From Corydoras sp. C115 (Eukaryota > Chordata > Actinopteri > Siluriformes > Callichthyidae): 64,000 nt of DNA. The notes beneath the pieces are model-generated. The model worked only from the letters and a program-made list of their open reading frames with translations. It had not been told where the DNA came from and did not search any database. The number at the start of each line of letters is the position of its first letter. The stretch's first letter is position 1. Made by a program: the position numbers and the translations under genes. Below are positions 1-11,329 of the stretch, one piece after another. Location: contig JAFMOC010000011.1 in NCBI GenBank assembly GCA_019802505.1, positions 1,505,001 through 1,569,000 on the forward strand. The letters are read 5' to 3'.

Positions 1-757
1 CTATAAAGTACTGTATAGTCAACAACAAAGCATTGTTCAAAACTTGCCACCATATTGTGAGGCAGCTAGAGCAAGGATGTGCACTGTCAGTGATTCTAAA
101 TTCTGGCATATAAGGCTGCTCATCTGAAAATGTGGTCGGAAGCAGTTCATAAATAAAGTTGCCCATGTGGACCATGAAGTAGGTTCAAAAATACTGTTGT
201 TATTTTTGAGCATTGTTGATTGAGGCTGTCCACAGAAGGATGGAGGGAAGCAGAAAGGCTTTGTGTTAAGCTTGTGCAATCATATGCAAGCATGAACGAA
301 TCTTGGATATAGACATAAAATTACTTTTAGTACTTGTTATCTAGGCAAGCTGCTGGTAGCTAAGACCCTTTACTCTGGTACTACATTTAATTACAGTTTT
401 AGCTAGTTACAATTCACTTCATTTACTTGAGTTTTTTCATTTGATGCTAGTTTGTATTTGTATTGCCCTCAGAATCACTTCATTTCAACAAGTATGTTTC
501 TCATACAAGGTGCACATATGTATGACATGTAACATATTAAAATCAACAAGACAGCACACAGACTATACAAAAGGAATAAACTGAAATTATAATACAATCA
601 GCTTGTATAAAAAGTAAAGTAGAGAATAAAAAAAAAAAAAATCTGAAAGAAAAATATAAAAAAAAGAAAAATAGGGGATATCTGTACAACTCGATTTAAA
701 AGGAAAGAATGTAGTTCACTTTGTTTAGTGGAGAAAATATGGGAGCATGGTTATGAA

Positions 758-1097
758 ATTCATTCATTCATTTTCTTCCACTTCATCCTGTACTAGGATC
801 GCGGGGGTGTTCCCCATGCCCATCCATGGGAGAACATTTCAGGCGGTGGGCAGATACACCCAGGACAGGGCACCAATCTATCAATGGACACACCAATACA
901 CTCACACATTACAGGTATATGAGACAATTTAGAGCATTCAGTTTATTTGAATCCATGTTTTTGCACTGTGGGAGGAAACCGGAGGAAACCCACATGGACA
1001 CAGGGAGAACATAGAAACTCCAATCATATTGGGATTCAAACCTGGATCCCCAGTGCTGAGAGGCGAACATGATCAACCACTAAGCCACGGTGCTGCC
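758..1097 (-). repeat. tRNA-derived SINE (Mermaid-like), near full length
   Basis: It is bounded on the left by the (attc)n tail and on the right by the tRNA-like head (ctaagccacggtgctgcc). The target duplication is tggttatgaaa (748-758) against tggttatcaaa (1098-1108), one mismatch. Confidence 0.85.
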
Positions 1098-1109
1098 TGG
1101 TTATCAAAC

Positions 1110-3060
1110 TGAAACAATGAAAGAACCTTGCATTGCCATGTTCACAAAGATCTATACCAGTTTGTCTAGGGCTTTAAATCCAGGTGAAGACTGTCAAAAT
1201 GTCTGCAGAAATCTTAACAATTGTGTGAACAAGTGTTAGATTTTATTTAATATAGTTAAATGAGCAGTTAACACTGAGAAACGCAATGCACTCTTAATTA
1301 AATAGCACAATGAATGTTTTAAGATTTTATAAATATTGGACATCTTGTTATTATTTTAAATATGTTTTTTTGTTTGTTTTCAGTGTTTTTGAAATTATAA
1401 TGATGGACAAATTTACAATTTAGCTAATCAGTGATTTTATGCTGGATGTTATGCGGTTGCCCTTCAAGTAAATATCATTAAACAACCAGCCAATGCTTGT
1501 TGACACAAAAATGCCAAACCATGTTTCAGTGCTGCCTGTCCTCATTCTTTTCATTTTTCTATTGAAAGTAGCTCAACTACCTTTACCAAGTTCTATCTGT
1601 GAGAATATCTGCAGGCCAGAGGAATGCACCTTTAGGGTTTGGCAGACACTGGGAGTGGATCCTTAAACTATGAACTATGAACACTAAAACATGTACTGCA
1701 CAGCAGGACAATGCTCATAGAAAAAGTACTGTGACGACAGCAACAACTTTGCATACACTTGCCATGCAGCAACTTATTTAACTCTTGGATTTGTTTGCTG
1801 ATGTCATGATGCCATTAGAATGCATGTTTAAATAAAATCTATAAAATGGATTATACAGATTGTATCATCACGCATTGTTCATGTCAAATTTATATTGAGA
1901 TGAATACAGCATGAAAAATACATAAAAAGCCAGTGCATCCTTTAATTAATAACCTGTATAAGGTACAACCACTTGCGTAAAGCTTTAAACCAATAAGTGT
2001 CCTTAAATTTCACTTAACAATAAGTTTAGTTTTACAAAAGTAGCCAATAGATCTACCCTCATTAAGTACAATACATTACCCAACATCCTGTTCTTACAAT
2101 AACAACCCTGATTTATATGTACATTTTGCATTTTCACAACAATGAACCTGAACAGAATAAACAAACCAATATCCTCAACTTGCTTTATGTTCTTTGGGAT
2201 TTAATACACATAAAAAAGGGCATATATGATTAAGGCTTTGGTAATCACTGATGTTTTTTTTAACTTTTACTCTTTATTAAGTAAAATGGTGATGTAATGT
2301 ACATTTACACTACTTTAACCTTGTTTTTTTCTTGTGTGCAGCAAAGCTAAAGACACATTAAATGTAAACAATCACTTGCACCATTGCTTGAATTACATTA
2401 TTGGTTGACATTTCCCCTCAGTTAAGGAAAAAAAAAACATTTAAAAGGGGTATTCATTTTAAACAATTGTTTTGTTAAACACAGTACATATTAAATTTGA
2501 AGATGATTGTGGAAAGTGTATTAACTATTTTTTATTAGGAATTTATTAATAAAACATAGAATTTGAAAAGTGATGCCCGAACTCTTGTATAAGAGTTTAT
2601 GGCATTAAATATTCTTTTTTTTTGCTCTAGAAACCCAAAAGAAGCTTTATTGACAAATAATTATATTCGTATCCTGTGTTGAGAAGGCAGTGCTGACACA
2701 GTATTTCCTATCGGGGCAACAAGGCTGGGTGTGGGTTTATATGACCAGATCATGTGTGCTCAGTCTATACCTTGTTAATGTGTTTCTTAATTTAGGTTCT
2801 GATAGTGTGTTCAGATAATTGGCTGCACTGTAGTATATGTTTAGGACCAAATAACACTACATTTTACTCTGGAATTTAGTTTCAGTTTTCCAATAATGGT
2901 ATTTTTTGTGTAATTTGTGTAAGATCAATAGTATGACAATCAGGTGCAAGTGGTTGCCCTGCTATATTTAAGGGAACAGTCAGCTGTATACAATACTTGT
3001 TTTCTGTTTCTATGTCCAATTTAATTCAATATTGATTAATTTAGGAAAGTTGGGGAATTC
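1110..3060. other. AT-rich stretch, nothing firm
   Basis: No repeat family is recognised. On the minus strand a CAATAAAGC near 2645-2652 follows a short open piece (GNTVSALPSQHRIRI then stop, about 2663-2710) that could be a terminal exon of the gene starting at 5.2 kb. I could not make its phase fit. Confidence 0.2.
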
Positions 3061-3073
3061 TCCTCCAACATAA

Positions 3074-3262
3074 TCAACATGGATGCCTTTTAAAATCCCA
3101 ATAACCTTTAACATCTTCGGTCACAAAAACATCAAGCTTAGTCATTTTAAGTCCTGTGCACCTTCTGATGACAGCAGAGTTACTCAGATACCTGGTTGCT
3201 GCTTTAGGGAACATTCTAGCATCTTCAGTGTGTATTTCAATCAGTTGCCAGGGTGGTTGCAT
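3074..3262 (-). other. short open piece, unrecognised
   Basis: A 62-codon frame containing TEDARMFPKAATRYLSNSAV and KMTKLDVFVTEDVKGYWDFK. It looks coding-like but I do not know the family. It may be the remains of a retrocopy or of a transposon. Confidence 0.2.
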
Positions 3263-3390
3263 TACATAATGACTTTTTTATTCAAATTATAATCAGACAA
3301 CTGCTTTTGGGTTTTGGGGTGCTTTTACTTGAGCTCCAGCAATACTTAACTGATGCGCAGGCCAGATCGCCTTGTACGAAATTTTTTTTT

Positions 3391-4936
3391 AAATTTACAT
3401 TTACATTTACATTTAGTCATTTAGCAGACGCTTTTATCCAAAGCGACTTACAAATGAGAACACCACAAGTCAGAAGCCATGGAGAAAACCAACTATACTG
3501 TAAGTTCATCAACCTGATTGTTATTCGAAGCTGCGCCCCCCCCCCACCTTTTTTTTTTTTTTTTTTTTTTTTTTATAACAGGTATTTGGTAAATAGATGC
3601 GTCTTAAGTAGTTTCTTAAAACTGTTTAGAGATTCTGCCTTACGGACAGAGTTGGGAAGATCGTTCCACCATTTTGCAGTGATGAACGCCACAGAATGAG
3701 AATTAGCTCCTCGGTGAGGTGGAATCGCCAGGCGACAATCATCACTGGAGCGAAGTGAACGAGTCGGAGTGTATTTTGAAAAGATAGAGTGAAGGTAAGA
3801 GGGGGAAGATCCAGAAATGGTTCTGTATGCCAGAGTCAGCGACTTGTACTGAATGCGAGCAGCTTCAGGAAGCCAATGGAGGGAAGTGAGTAATGGAGTG
3901 ACATGAGTTCGCTTGGGCTGGTTAAACACGAGTCGGGCTGCAGAGTTTTGAATTAGTTGAAGAGGTCTGATGGTGGAAGTTGGGATACCGGCAAGAAGTG
4001 CATTACAATAATCAAGCCGGGATAAGACTAGGGCTTGAACAAGCAGTTGGGTAGCATGTTCAGTCAGAAAGGGTCTGATCTTCCTTATGTTATAAAGAAG
4101 GAATCTACAAGAACGGGCGGTTTTGATCACATGATCAGAGAGTTTAAGGTGGGAGTCTATAGTGAACCCAAGGTTCCGGACCGAATCAGTTGGGGAGATT
4201 GTGGAGCCATCAATTTGGAAGGTCAGGTTGTGATGGATTGAGGGTTTAGCAGGGATAATGAGAAGCTCTGTTTTTTCTAAGTTTAATTTGAGATGACGGG
4301 CCTTCATCCAGACAGATATGTCGGAGAGGCATGCAGATACCCGATTTGTGATGGTGGTGTCATCAGGGGCAAAAGACAGATGAAGTTGAGTGTCATCAGC
4401 ATAGCAGTGGTAAGAGAAACCATGCGCCTGGATGACTGTGCTCAGTGATGTCATGTAAAGAGAGAAGAGGAGAGGACCAAGTACAGAGCCCTGAGGCACA
4501 CCAGTGCGTACTTGGTGAGAGTTAGAGATCTCCCCATTCCATGACACTTTGAAGGTCCTTCCTGTGAGATAGGATCGGAACCATTCAAGTGTCGTATCAG
4601 AAAAGCCTAATTCAGCTAGAGTGGACAGTAGAATCTGATGATTTACTGTATCAAAAGCTGCAGAAAGGTCTAACAAAATGAGGACCGAGGATTGAGATTT
4701 GGCTTTGGCAGATTTAAGTGAGTCAATCACAGAGAGTAATGCTGTCTCCGTGGAGTGACCACATCTAAAACCGGATTGATTGGGATCGAGGAGATTATTC
4801 TGATTAAGAAATTTGGAGACCTGTGTGGATACCACCCGTTCAAGTGTTTTAGACAGGAAAGGTAAAAGAGAAACAGGTCTGTAGCTCCCGACCAAATTTG
4901 GGTTGAGCGTAAATGACTTGTCAAGTAAGTTTTTTT
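3391..4936 (-). mobile_element. L2-type LINE, 5'-truncated
   Basis: A non-LTR retrotransposon on the minus strand. It ends in a TTTACATTTACATTTAC-type tail (minus strand ATGTAAATGTAAAT) after the typical 3' box that reads, on the minus strand, gataaaagcgtctgctaaatg. Only the C-terminal part of the polyprotein remains; the endonuclease half is missing. Upstream of the open frame the reading frame slips once (LTSHLRSTQIWSG reads in another frame), so the copy is not intact. A poly-C/poly-T run near 3537-3574 interrupts its 3' end. Confidence 0.9.
3573..4895 (-). CDS. L2 LINE reverse transcriptase, long open fragment
   Basis: 440 codons open. The RT motifs appear in order: SYRPVSLLPFLSKTLE (near residue 4), GFRCGHSTETAL, DLSAAFDTVNH (about 77-87), GVPQGSVLGPLLFSLYM (about 134-150), the catalytic YADDTQL (about 167), LNLEKTELL, and the L2/CR1 C-terminal HWLPEAARIQYKSLTLAYR and AKWWNDLPNSVRKAES. 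The catalytic Asp pair is present. The N-terminal endonuclease is lost, so it cannot mobilise on its own. The uninterrupted frame suggests a fairly young insertion. It is transposon coding, not a host gene. Confidence 0.92.
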   Translation of the reverse strand: MVGSYRPVSLLPFLSKTLERVVSTQVSKFLNQNNLLDPNQSGFRCGHSTETALLSVIDSLKSAKAKSQSSVLILLDLSAAFDTVNHQILLSTLAELGFSDTTLEWFRSYLTGRTFKVSWNGEISNSHQVRTGVPQGSVLGPLLFSLYMTSLSTVIQAHGFSYHCYADDTQLHLSFAPDDTTITNRVSACLSDISVWMKARHLKLNLEKTELLIIPAKPSIHHNLTFQIDGSTISPTDSVRNLGFTIDSHLKLSDHVIKTARSCRFLLYNIRKIRPFLTEHATQLLVQALVLSRLDYCNALLAGIPTSTIRPLQLIQNSAARLVFNQPKRTHVTPLLTSLHWLPEAARIQYKSLTLAYRTISGSSPSYLHSIFSKYTPTRSLRSSDDCRLAIPPHRGANSHSVAFITAKWWNDLPNSVRKAESLNSFKKLLKTHLFTKYLL

Positions 4937-5192
4937 AATTAACAAAAAGAAAATTAAATAAATAAGTAATATTTTGTCTTTCTACTTTGATTTGGTGATT
5001 TATATTTACCTTTGGCTTCAAATTAAATGTACAAAAATACTAAAAGTTTTAAAGGGTTTAAAAACTTCCAAGCACCACTGTACATAATGGACGTATGCCT
5101 TTTGCATGAAATTGACAATACAGTTAATTAAATGTGAATAAATCCTAAGTAAGCAGAAAATTATAAATACAATATGCATATTAGCATCTTAC

Positions 5193-5312
5193 CTTCTTGA
5201 ATTGGTGGCAAATTTGTTTTATCAACCTCCAGTTCTGCCATGATCCCTCATGATCACCAATACCTTGTCAGGAACAAACAAACCCCTCCAGAGGAGATGG
5301 ATTGGAATGGAT
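5193..5312 (-). CDS. start exon of an unidentified gene (MAELEVDKTNLPPIQE)
   Basis: On the minus strand an acceptor (acttgtag) is followed by 71 nt of leader, then ATG GCA GAA CTG and 15 further codons, ending GAA G before gtaagatgc, a strong donor. Coding covers 5193-5241 (phase 1 out). The peptide MAELEVDKTNLPPIQE is hydrophilic, with no signal or membrane segment. I do not recognise the family. It is not VAMP3 or PER3, the genes beside CAMTA1 in mammals. Later exons should lie to the left; I could not place them with confidence. An L2 LINE fills part of the following intron. Confidence 0.5.
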
Positions 5313-5819
5313 CTACAAGTAAAAAAATACTTCTTCCATACTTCTTCCATGACTTCCATGATTAAGATCCATGACTTTTGTACAGTATAATTATATTATT
5401 ACAGATATAAGTGCATCTCAAATTTGCATACTTCCTACTTAAGCTTTTCATTGAATATGTAAGCATGGAAACTTGCAGTGAACTAAGAGAAGGGACATTT
5501 GCTACAGTTCCATGTAGTTTAAACAACTAAATGATTTTGCACACATAGAACATAACATTAAGACCTCTGGAGAAGGACTTCTGGTCTTAAGATCCATAAT
5601 TTGGGTTCTTACATCCTGTGACAATTGTTTATCTTCTCAAGCTCAATGTGTTACACAGACACAAATTTTCTACACTTAAACTTGTTGAACACATGAACAA
5701 ATATTTTTTTATCATTGTAAATGACACAGGCTTCTCTAAAAAGATTAAAAGACAAATATTAATAATCAATACTAAAAGGCTATTATTGCAATCAAACGCT
5801 TCATATATTAGCTGAACAG

Positions 5820-7030
5820 CTTTTTTTGCCCATTCATCTTTAGCAATGTGTTCCAACATTTCTTGCCTTTGCTTTGCTTTGTGTTTTGGATCGTTGAAAT
5901 CCTGAAATGTCATTGGAATGCTATAGGTGCCCAATGCCAAGTTTCTCTGCAAAGTGCCTTATGTTGTTGTTGAGAATCTTGATGCATTGCTCTTTTGGAC
6001 CACAGGATAAAAACCTCCCTAAAGCATTAGGTTCCCACTAACATGTTTGACAGTGAGGATGATGTTTTTAGGGTTGAAGGCATCTCGTATTTTTTTTACC
6101 AAATGAAGGACACCCTTTGTTTTGTTCCAGATGAGCATTTGTAAAGGCCAAGCAAGTGCCTTTTGGTGCCTGTTCTAGAATTTCTTCAGAATTAGTGTCC
6201 TCCATGGCCCGTGTGTGTACAGCAAAATGCAGTGTTGAACTGTAAGCCTTAAGACATTTACAATTACAGAGACCAGATTTACCAGGATGGCCTTGGTGGC
6301 AATCCTTGGATTCTTTTTTACTTCTCACTATCATGGCCAGCGCAGGTGTAACTTTAGGCTTTCAAACATGACCCCTGAGATTTGACACATTGCGAAACAT
6401 TCATTCATTATCTTCCGCTTTGTCCTATATTAGGGTCGGGGGGGGGGTTCCCCATGCCCATCCAGGGGAGAACGTTTCGGGCGCAGGGCAGATACACCCA
6501 GGACAGGGCGCCAATCTATCGCTGGGCACACACTCACACAGACATACATACACTATATGGGGTAATTTGGAGAACTCAATTGACTTGATCCATGTTTTTG
6601 GACTGTGGGAGGAAACCAGAGAACCCGGAGGAAACCCACGCGGACACGGGGAGAACATGGAAACTCCACCCAGATGGGGATTCGAACCGAGAATCCCTAG
6701 TGCTGAGAGGCGAATGTGCTAACCACTAACCCACCATGCTGTCCACATTGCGAAACATGTTATATTTTAAATAATACTATACACTGTAGGCACTGAAACT
6801 TAAAAACATGTAAAAAAATTGCCTTATAGCTTTTTTCTGACTTGTGAGCAGCTACAATGCACAGACGCAGGTCCTCAATGAGCTCCTGTGCCTTAGCCAG
6901 GACTGTCCATAAACAAACTGCAGCGAGCTGCTGTTTTTTACCTGTTGAGTTTATTGAACTGATGTCCCCAATGAAACAGTGTAATTAGGATGCTTAAAAA
7001 CAGCTTGGACTATTTGAAATGGTTGAACTT
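5820..7030 (-). mobile_element. degenerate Tc1-like transposon, split by a SINE
   Basis: On the minus strand FNDPKHKAKQRQEMLE (about 5840-5900) recalls the Tc1 DDE motif NDPKHTAK. A degenerate VKH-SGNLML-GGF piece (about 6010-6065) recalls VKHGGGSLMLWGCF. The part at 6860-7020 is the outer end of the element. Frameshifts and stops make it inactive. The SINE at 6401-6743 sits inside it. Confidence 0.6.
6401..6743 (-). repeat. tRNA-derived SINE nested in a Tc1 remnant
   Basis: A full-length copy. The perfect 15-bp target duplication cacattgcgaaacat occurs at 6386-6400 and 6744-6758. Confidence 0.93.
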
Positions 7031-7031
7031 T

Positions 7032-7780
7032 GGTATGGTAACCTAACAGAAATCTGTGTATATAAACAGAAACTTTATTTGTTGTTCCATTGTTCGAAAA
7101 GCTGTTGTAATCCCATTGAAAAAATCGTCTTCCATTATGAAATTAAAGATTTATAAAATAATAATTATACACATTTTTGTACTGATGGAAGCTGTTATAT
7201 TTGTAATCCCATTGAAAATATTATTTTCCATTTTGAAATTAATAATAAAAAATAAAAACACAGCCACCTAATTGTTTTACTGACTGAATCTTGTAGACAT
7301 ATATGGTCCAAATAACATATACAGTTTAACTTAACAAATTAGTTGCAAAAACAATAAAACGACGGGACAAAAGGACAAGACACAACAAAAATGTTTGTCG
7401 TAAAAAAAACCTGTCTCTATCCGTCTTTATATTTTACTTTATAATTTATTTGTTGTTCCATTATTTGGAAAGCTGGCTGACATTTATGATCCAAATAACA
7501 TTATTTACAGTTTAAATGTAACTAATGAGTGAATAACGTAGAAATGAGAAGACATAACAAAAATGTCTGTACTAAAAAAAGATGTTTCTAATGTCTTTCA
7601 CGAACCTGATATTCATCTACACTAACAATAGCTCAAGTAAACAAACCCAAAACCAAGCACACGCGCAAAACCAGCCGCGCTGTTTAAACATAACTACCCA
7701 AAAGAACTTTGAGAACTTTATAGTTTGATTTTAAACATCAGCAACTCAGGATAAACCTAGAAGCAGAGAGAAATCGTACT
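7032..7780. other. AT-rich intronic stretch with a local duplication
   Basis: Two diverged copies of a roughly 110-bp unit (aactttatttgttgttccattgttcg near 7068 and ataatttatttgttgttccattatttgg near 7440) share order and spacing of several blocks. No gene is seen. Confidence 0.4.
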
Positions 7781-7784
7781 TTAC

Positions 7785-7900
7785 CTGGATATGCGTCCTC
7801 ACTCTTTATTGTTTGCGGGTTGAGCTGCGGAAGTAGTAAAGGACGCTACGCGTTGACTGCGTTAGACTTTATATATCAGCTTCAACGTTCACACGTAAGG
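7785..7900 (-). promoter_or_regulatory. promoter-like block and noncoding first exon for the gene at 5.2 kb
   Basis: On the minus strand CATATCCAG is followed by gtaaagtacg, a good donor at 7784/7785. The sequence around it is locally CpG-bearing (ctacgcgttgactgcg, gcgggttgagctgcgg) with an ETS-type motif (gcggaagt) near 7823. The exon would be a 5' leader spliced to the ATG exon at 5193-5312. Its 5' boundary is a guess. Confidence 0.4.
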
Positions 7901-7936
7901 AGTTTGTTTTCTGCTATACAACTGGAAGACGCAACT

Positions 7937-8179
7937 CTAGGTTAATATTGTTGTTTTTCGCTCTGTCAGGATATATACACTTCCGTTTCTGTAAAATGCT
8001 CCTTGCTGAAGTGGCAAAATCCAGAGGGTGGAGCTGAAGCTCTTACTGACCTGAACATCAGAAGGTGGACTTACATCAGCAGGTCCCACCTTCTGCTCTG
8101 TCCCTGAACCTACAGGCGCTTCCAACCTCAACTCCACCTCCTCCAAGAACTTAAACCCCACCTCTGTTTCATCCAACAC
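7937..8179 (-). other. unassigned open frame upstream of the promoter-like block
   Basis: An 80-codon frame (begins MLDETEVGFKFLEEVELRLE) with codon-like composition. It contains strong internal donor-like sites (gctgat before gtaagtcc; gatgttcag before gtcagtaa). On the plus strand the same DNA reads as Pro/Ser-rich protein. I cannot tell whether it is an exon, an old repeat or chance. Confidence 0.2.
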
Positions 8180-8270
8180 ACCCCTGACTTCTGCTTTTTA
8201 AAGAACACGACGGCAACCTAAACTCAAAATCTCATGGGAATACAAATTAGTCAGAGATTACACCTACAGG

Positions 8271-8622
8271 GCACGGTGGCTTAGTGGTTAGCACGTTCGC
8301 CTCTCAGCGCTAGAGATTGCCGGTTCGAATCCCTATCTGGGTGGAGTTTCCATGTTCTCCCTGTGTCTGCGTTGGTTTCCTCCGGGTTCTCCGGGTTCTC
8401 CGGTTTCCTCCCACAGTCCAAAAACAAGGATCAAGTTAATTGAATTCCCAAAAATTGCCCAATATAGAGTGTGTCTGTGTGAGTGAGTGTGTGCCCAGCG
8501 ATGGATTGGCGCCCTGTCCTGGGTCTATCTGCCCAGCGCTCGAGACGTTCTCCCCTGGATGGGCATGGGGAACCCCACCGCGACCCTAATAGAGGATAAA
8601 GGGGGAGATAATGAATGAATGA
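8271..8622 (+). repeat. tRNA-derived SINE, full length
   Basis: It has a box A-like tggcttagtgg and box B ggttcgaatcc, and ends (aatg)n. The perfect 14-bp target duplication attacacctacagg lies at 8257-8270 and 8623-8636. Confidence 0.93.
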
Positions 8623-8758
8623 ATTACACCTACAGGTAAATGTACGTTACAATGTACAATGTTAATAATTTCTTTTCAGGCTCACATTTATTCAATTAAT
8701 TATTCATTTATTATTAGAATAGATTAGATTTAACTTTATTGTCACATGTACAAGTACA

Positions 8759-9124
8759 TCCATCCATTATCTTCCGCTTTATCCTGTGCTAGGGTCGGGG
8801 TGGGGTTCCCCATGCCCATCCAGGGGAGAACGTTGTGGGCGCTGGGCAGATACACCCAGAACAGGGCGCCAATCTATCGCTGGGCAGACACTCACACAGA
8901 CAGACACGCACACACACTCTAAATGGGGTAATTTAGAGAATTCACATCGATCCATGTTTTTGAACTGTGGGAGGAAACCGGAGAACACGGAGAACTCCGA
9001 AAATCTCCCCTAAACCCACGCGGATACGGGGAGAACATGGAAACTCCACCCAGATTGGGATTCAAACCGGGAATCCCTAGCGCTGAGAGGCGAACGTACT
9101 AACCACTAAGCCACTGTGCCACCC
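8759..9124 (-). repeat. tRNA-derived SINE
   Basis: Full length in the minus orientation, with target duplication tgtacaagtaca at 8747-8758 and 9125-9136. It landed in an older tail reading aactttattgtcacatgtacaag. Confidence 0.9.
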
Positions 9125-9289
9125 TGTACAAGTACAAGACACCAAAATATTGTTTTGCATCTAACCATCTAACTTGCAAAGTGGCAAGTGCAGAATGTAT
9201 AATAATAATAATAATATATACACAGTTAGGTTTATAATTGTTTGAACAGAGATAACATTTTTCTAGTTTTGATTCTGTAAATGACAACA

Positions 9290-10030
9290 ATGAATTTTGA
9301 ACAAAACAATTCAGATGCAGTTGAAGTTCAGACTTTCAGCTTTAATTCAGTGAGTGGAACAAAATGATTGCATGAAAATTTGAGCAACTAAAGCATTTTA
9401 TAAACATAATTCCTTCATTTCAGTGGCTCAAAAGTAATTGGACAAATTAAATAATTGTAAATAAAATATTTGTTTCTAATACTTGGTGTTTTACAGACGA
9501 TGTGGTATGCTTTGGATCATCCAGCTGTACCATGCCTTTGCCATACTTTTTTCTTTCCATTATTCTGGTAGAGGTTGATCTTGGTTTCATCTGTCCAAAG
9601 AATTTTCTTCCAGAACTGTGCTGTCTTTTTTAGATGTTTTTAGCAAAGTCCAATCTAGCCTTTTTATTGTTGTGGTTTATGAGTGGCTTGCAATGAAATC
9701 TGTATTTACTTGCATGCAGTCTTCTCTTTATGATAGACTTGGACATTGATACGCCTACATTCTGGAGAGTGTTGTTTACTTGATTGGCTGTTGTGAAGTG
9801 GTTTCTCTTCACCATTGAAATTATTCTGCGATCATCTACCACTGTTGACTTCTATGGGCATTTTGCATTGATGAGTTTACCAGTGCTTTCTAGCTTTTCC
9901 AGGATGTGCCAAAGTGTAGATTTTGCCGCTCCGAATATTGTAGCAATTTCTTGGATGTGTTTTATCTGTTTTCTCAGATTAAGGATGGCTTGTTTCACCT
10001 TCTATGTCAATTAGATAACTATAACTTGAA
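9290..10030 (-). mobile_element. Tc1-like transposon, N-terminal transposase remnant
   Basis: The frame at 9630-9842 reads DDRRIISMVKRNHFTTANQV and SKSIIKRRLHASKYR, typical of the Tc1 paired-like helix-turn-helix region. The flanks contain the terminal type cagtggctcaaaagtaattggac. The catalytic half is missing. Confidence 0.75.
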
Positions 10031-10119
10031 TATATTTCAATCAATTACTTATTACTTATTAATGCTGTGCTTTATTTTTAGCTCTAACTGCTTTACTTGT
10101 CTGTTTTTTTTTTGAGGTG

Positions 10120-10412
10120 TGGCCGGTTTAATGGAGGTGTAGTCAGATCTTCATCCATGGTTTTGCCGAAGCCGAAGATGATTACTGGATGGAATCTGGA
10201 TATTAATTAGACTGGCGGTCCTGCAGGACCCCCTTAATGGATTGCATATAGTTTTCCATTTGTTAAATGTAGTCACCCAATCTCGACATTATCTGTACAT
10301 GACTGTTGATGCTGCCCGGCCACACACGGAGGATGAGTCACCCACTGAGTTTTTTCTTGCCTAATGTACTGTTGTAAAAAGCTCTATATAAATAAATTAC
10401 TTGAACTTGAAC
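10120..10412 (+). repeat. teleost interspersed repeat ending ataaataaattacttgaacttg
   Basis: It shares order and motifs with 53280-53735 (gccgaag, actggcggtcctgcaggac, atgctgcccggcc, actgttgtaaaaa). The 3' end resembles common fish retroposon tails (gctatataaataaatt). The class is not certain. Confidence 0.6.
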
Positions 10413-10419
10413 TAATTGT

Positions 10420-10818
10420 GTATATATACAGTATATATATATATATATATATATAGGTGAGTGACTGACGCTGTGTAAGATAAATGCATTTATATTTACA
10501 TCCCGCTTTGTAATTAAAAGGTGGGGTCAGTGGTGGCAGCTTTGGGCATGCACAGTTTAATTGCAGTTGGGAAGTGGAGTGAAGCAACTGAGACTGAGTG
10601 TTATGGAATGGTGCTCACAGCAGAACCCCCTGCTCACTGATCACAGAAACTGAAGAATATCTGTGTCTCCAAAAGTCTTCAATAGAAAAAAGTCACTTGA
10701 TTTATTTACATTGATTTATTTAGCCACTTTATTCATTTTTACAATATGTCACAAATATAGCAACAAAGTCACTAAGTTGGAAACAGTGGTTATCACAAAA
10801 AATAAAAAATTAACATTG
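10420..10818. other. short (AT)n tract and unremarkable sequence
   Basis: A (TA)n tract occupies 10430-10455. The remainder shows no gene and no repeat family I can name. Confidence 0.5.
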
Positions 10819-10820
10819 CA

Positions 10821-11161
10821 GGGAGGCATGGTGGCTTAGTGGTTAACAAGTTCGCTTCTCAGCAGTGGGGATTCCATGTTCGAATCCCAATCTGGGTGGA
10901 GTTTTCATGTCCTCCCTGTGTCCACATGGGTTCCCTCCAGGTTCTCTAGGTTCCTCCCAAAGTCCAAAAACATGGATTCAAAGTAAATCAAATGCTCTAA
11001 ATTGACCCATAAAGTGTGTGTGAGTGTGTGCCCAGTAATAGATTGGCGCCCTGTATCTGCCCAGCAACCAAAACATTCTCCCCTGGATGGACATGGGGAA
11101 CCCTACCGCAACGCTAGTAGAGGATTAAGCGGAAGATAATGAATGAATGAATGAATGAATG
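10821..11161 (+). repeat. tRNA-derived SINE, diverged
   Basis: Full length, with target duplication attaacattgca (10809-10820) against attaacattaca (11162-11173). It has lost the 'tcctgggtg' part of the body. Confidence 0.85.
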
Positions 11162-11329
11162 ATTAACATTACAAATAGTGTAAGAACTTTAATATTTCAA
11201 TTTATAATACAATAAGGAAGCGGTTGTTCATTGTAAAATTTCACATGAAGCAACTGTCTGCAGTTAATTCAGTTTCTAGGGAAAAATCTTTATTTTTAAT
11301 CTATTTAAATTAAGTCATCATCCAGCCAT

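Noticed and set aside
3253..3699. 148-codon plus-strand frame with poly-Phe
   Set aside because: It runs antisense over the 3' end of the L2 LINE and across a T-run; the real coding strand is minus.
8260..8640. tRNA gene suggested by box A and box B sequences
   Set aside because: The tRNA-like part is the head of the SINE, repeated many times. It lacks a complete cloverleaf and the acceptor stem does not pair.
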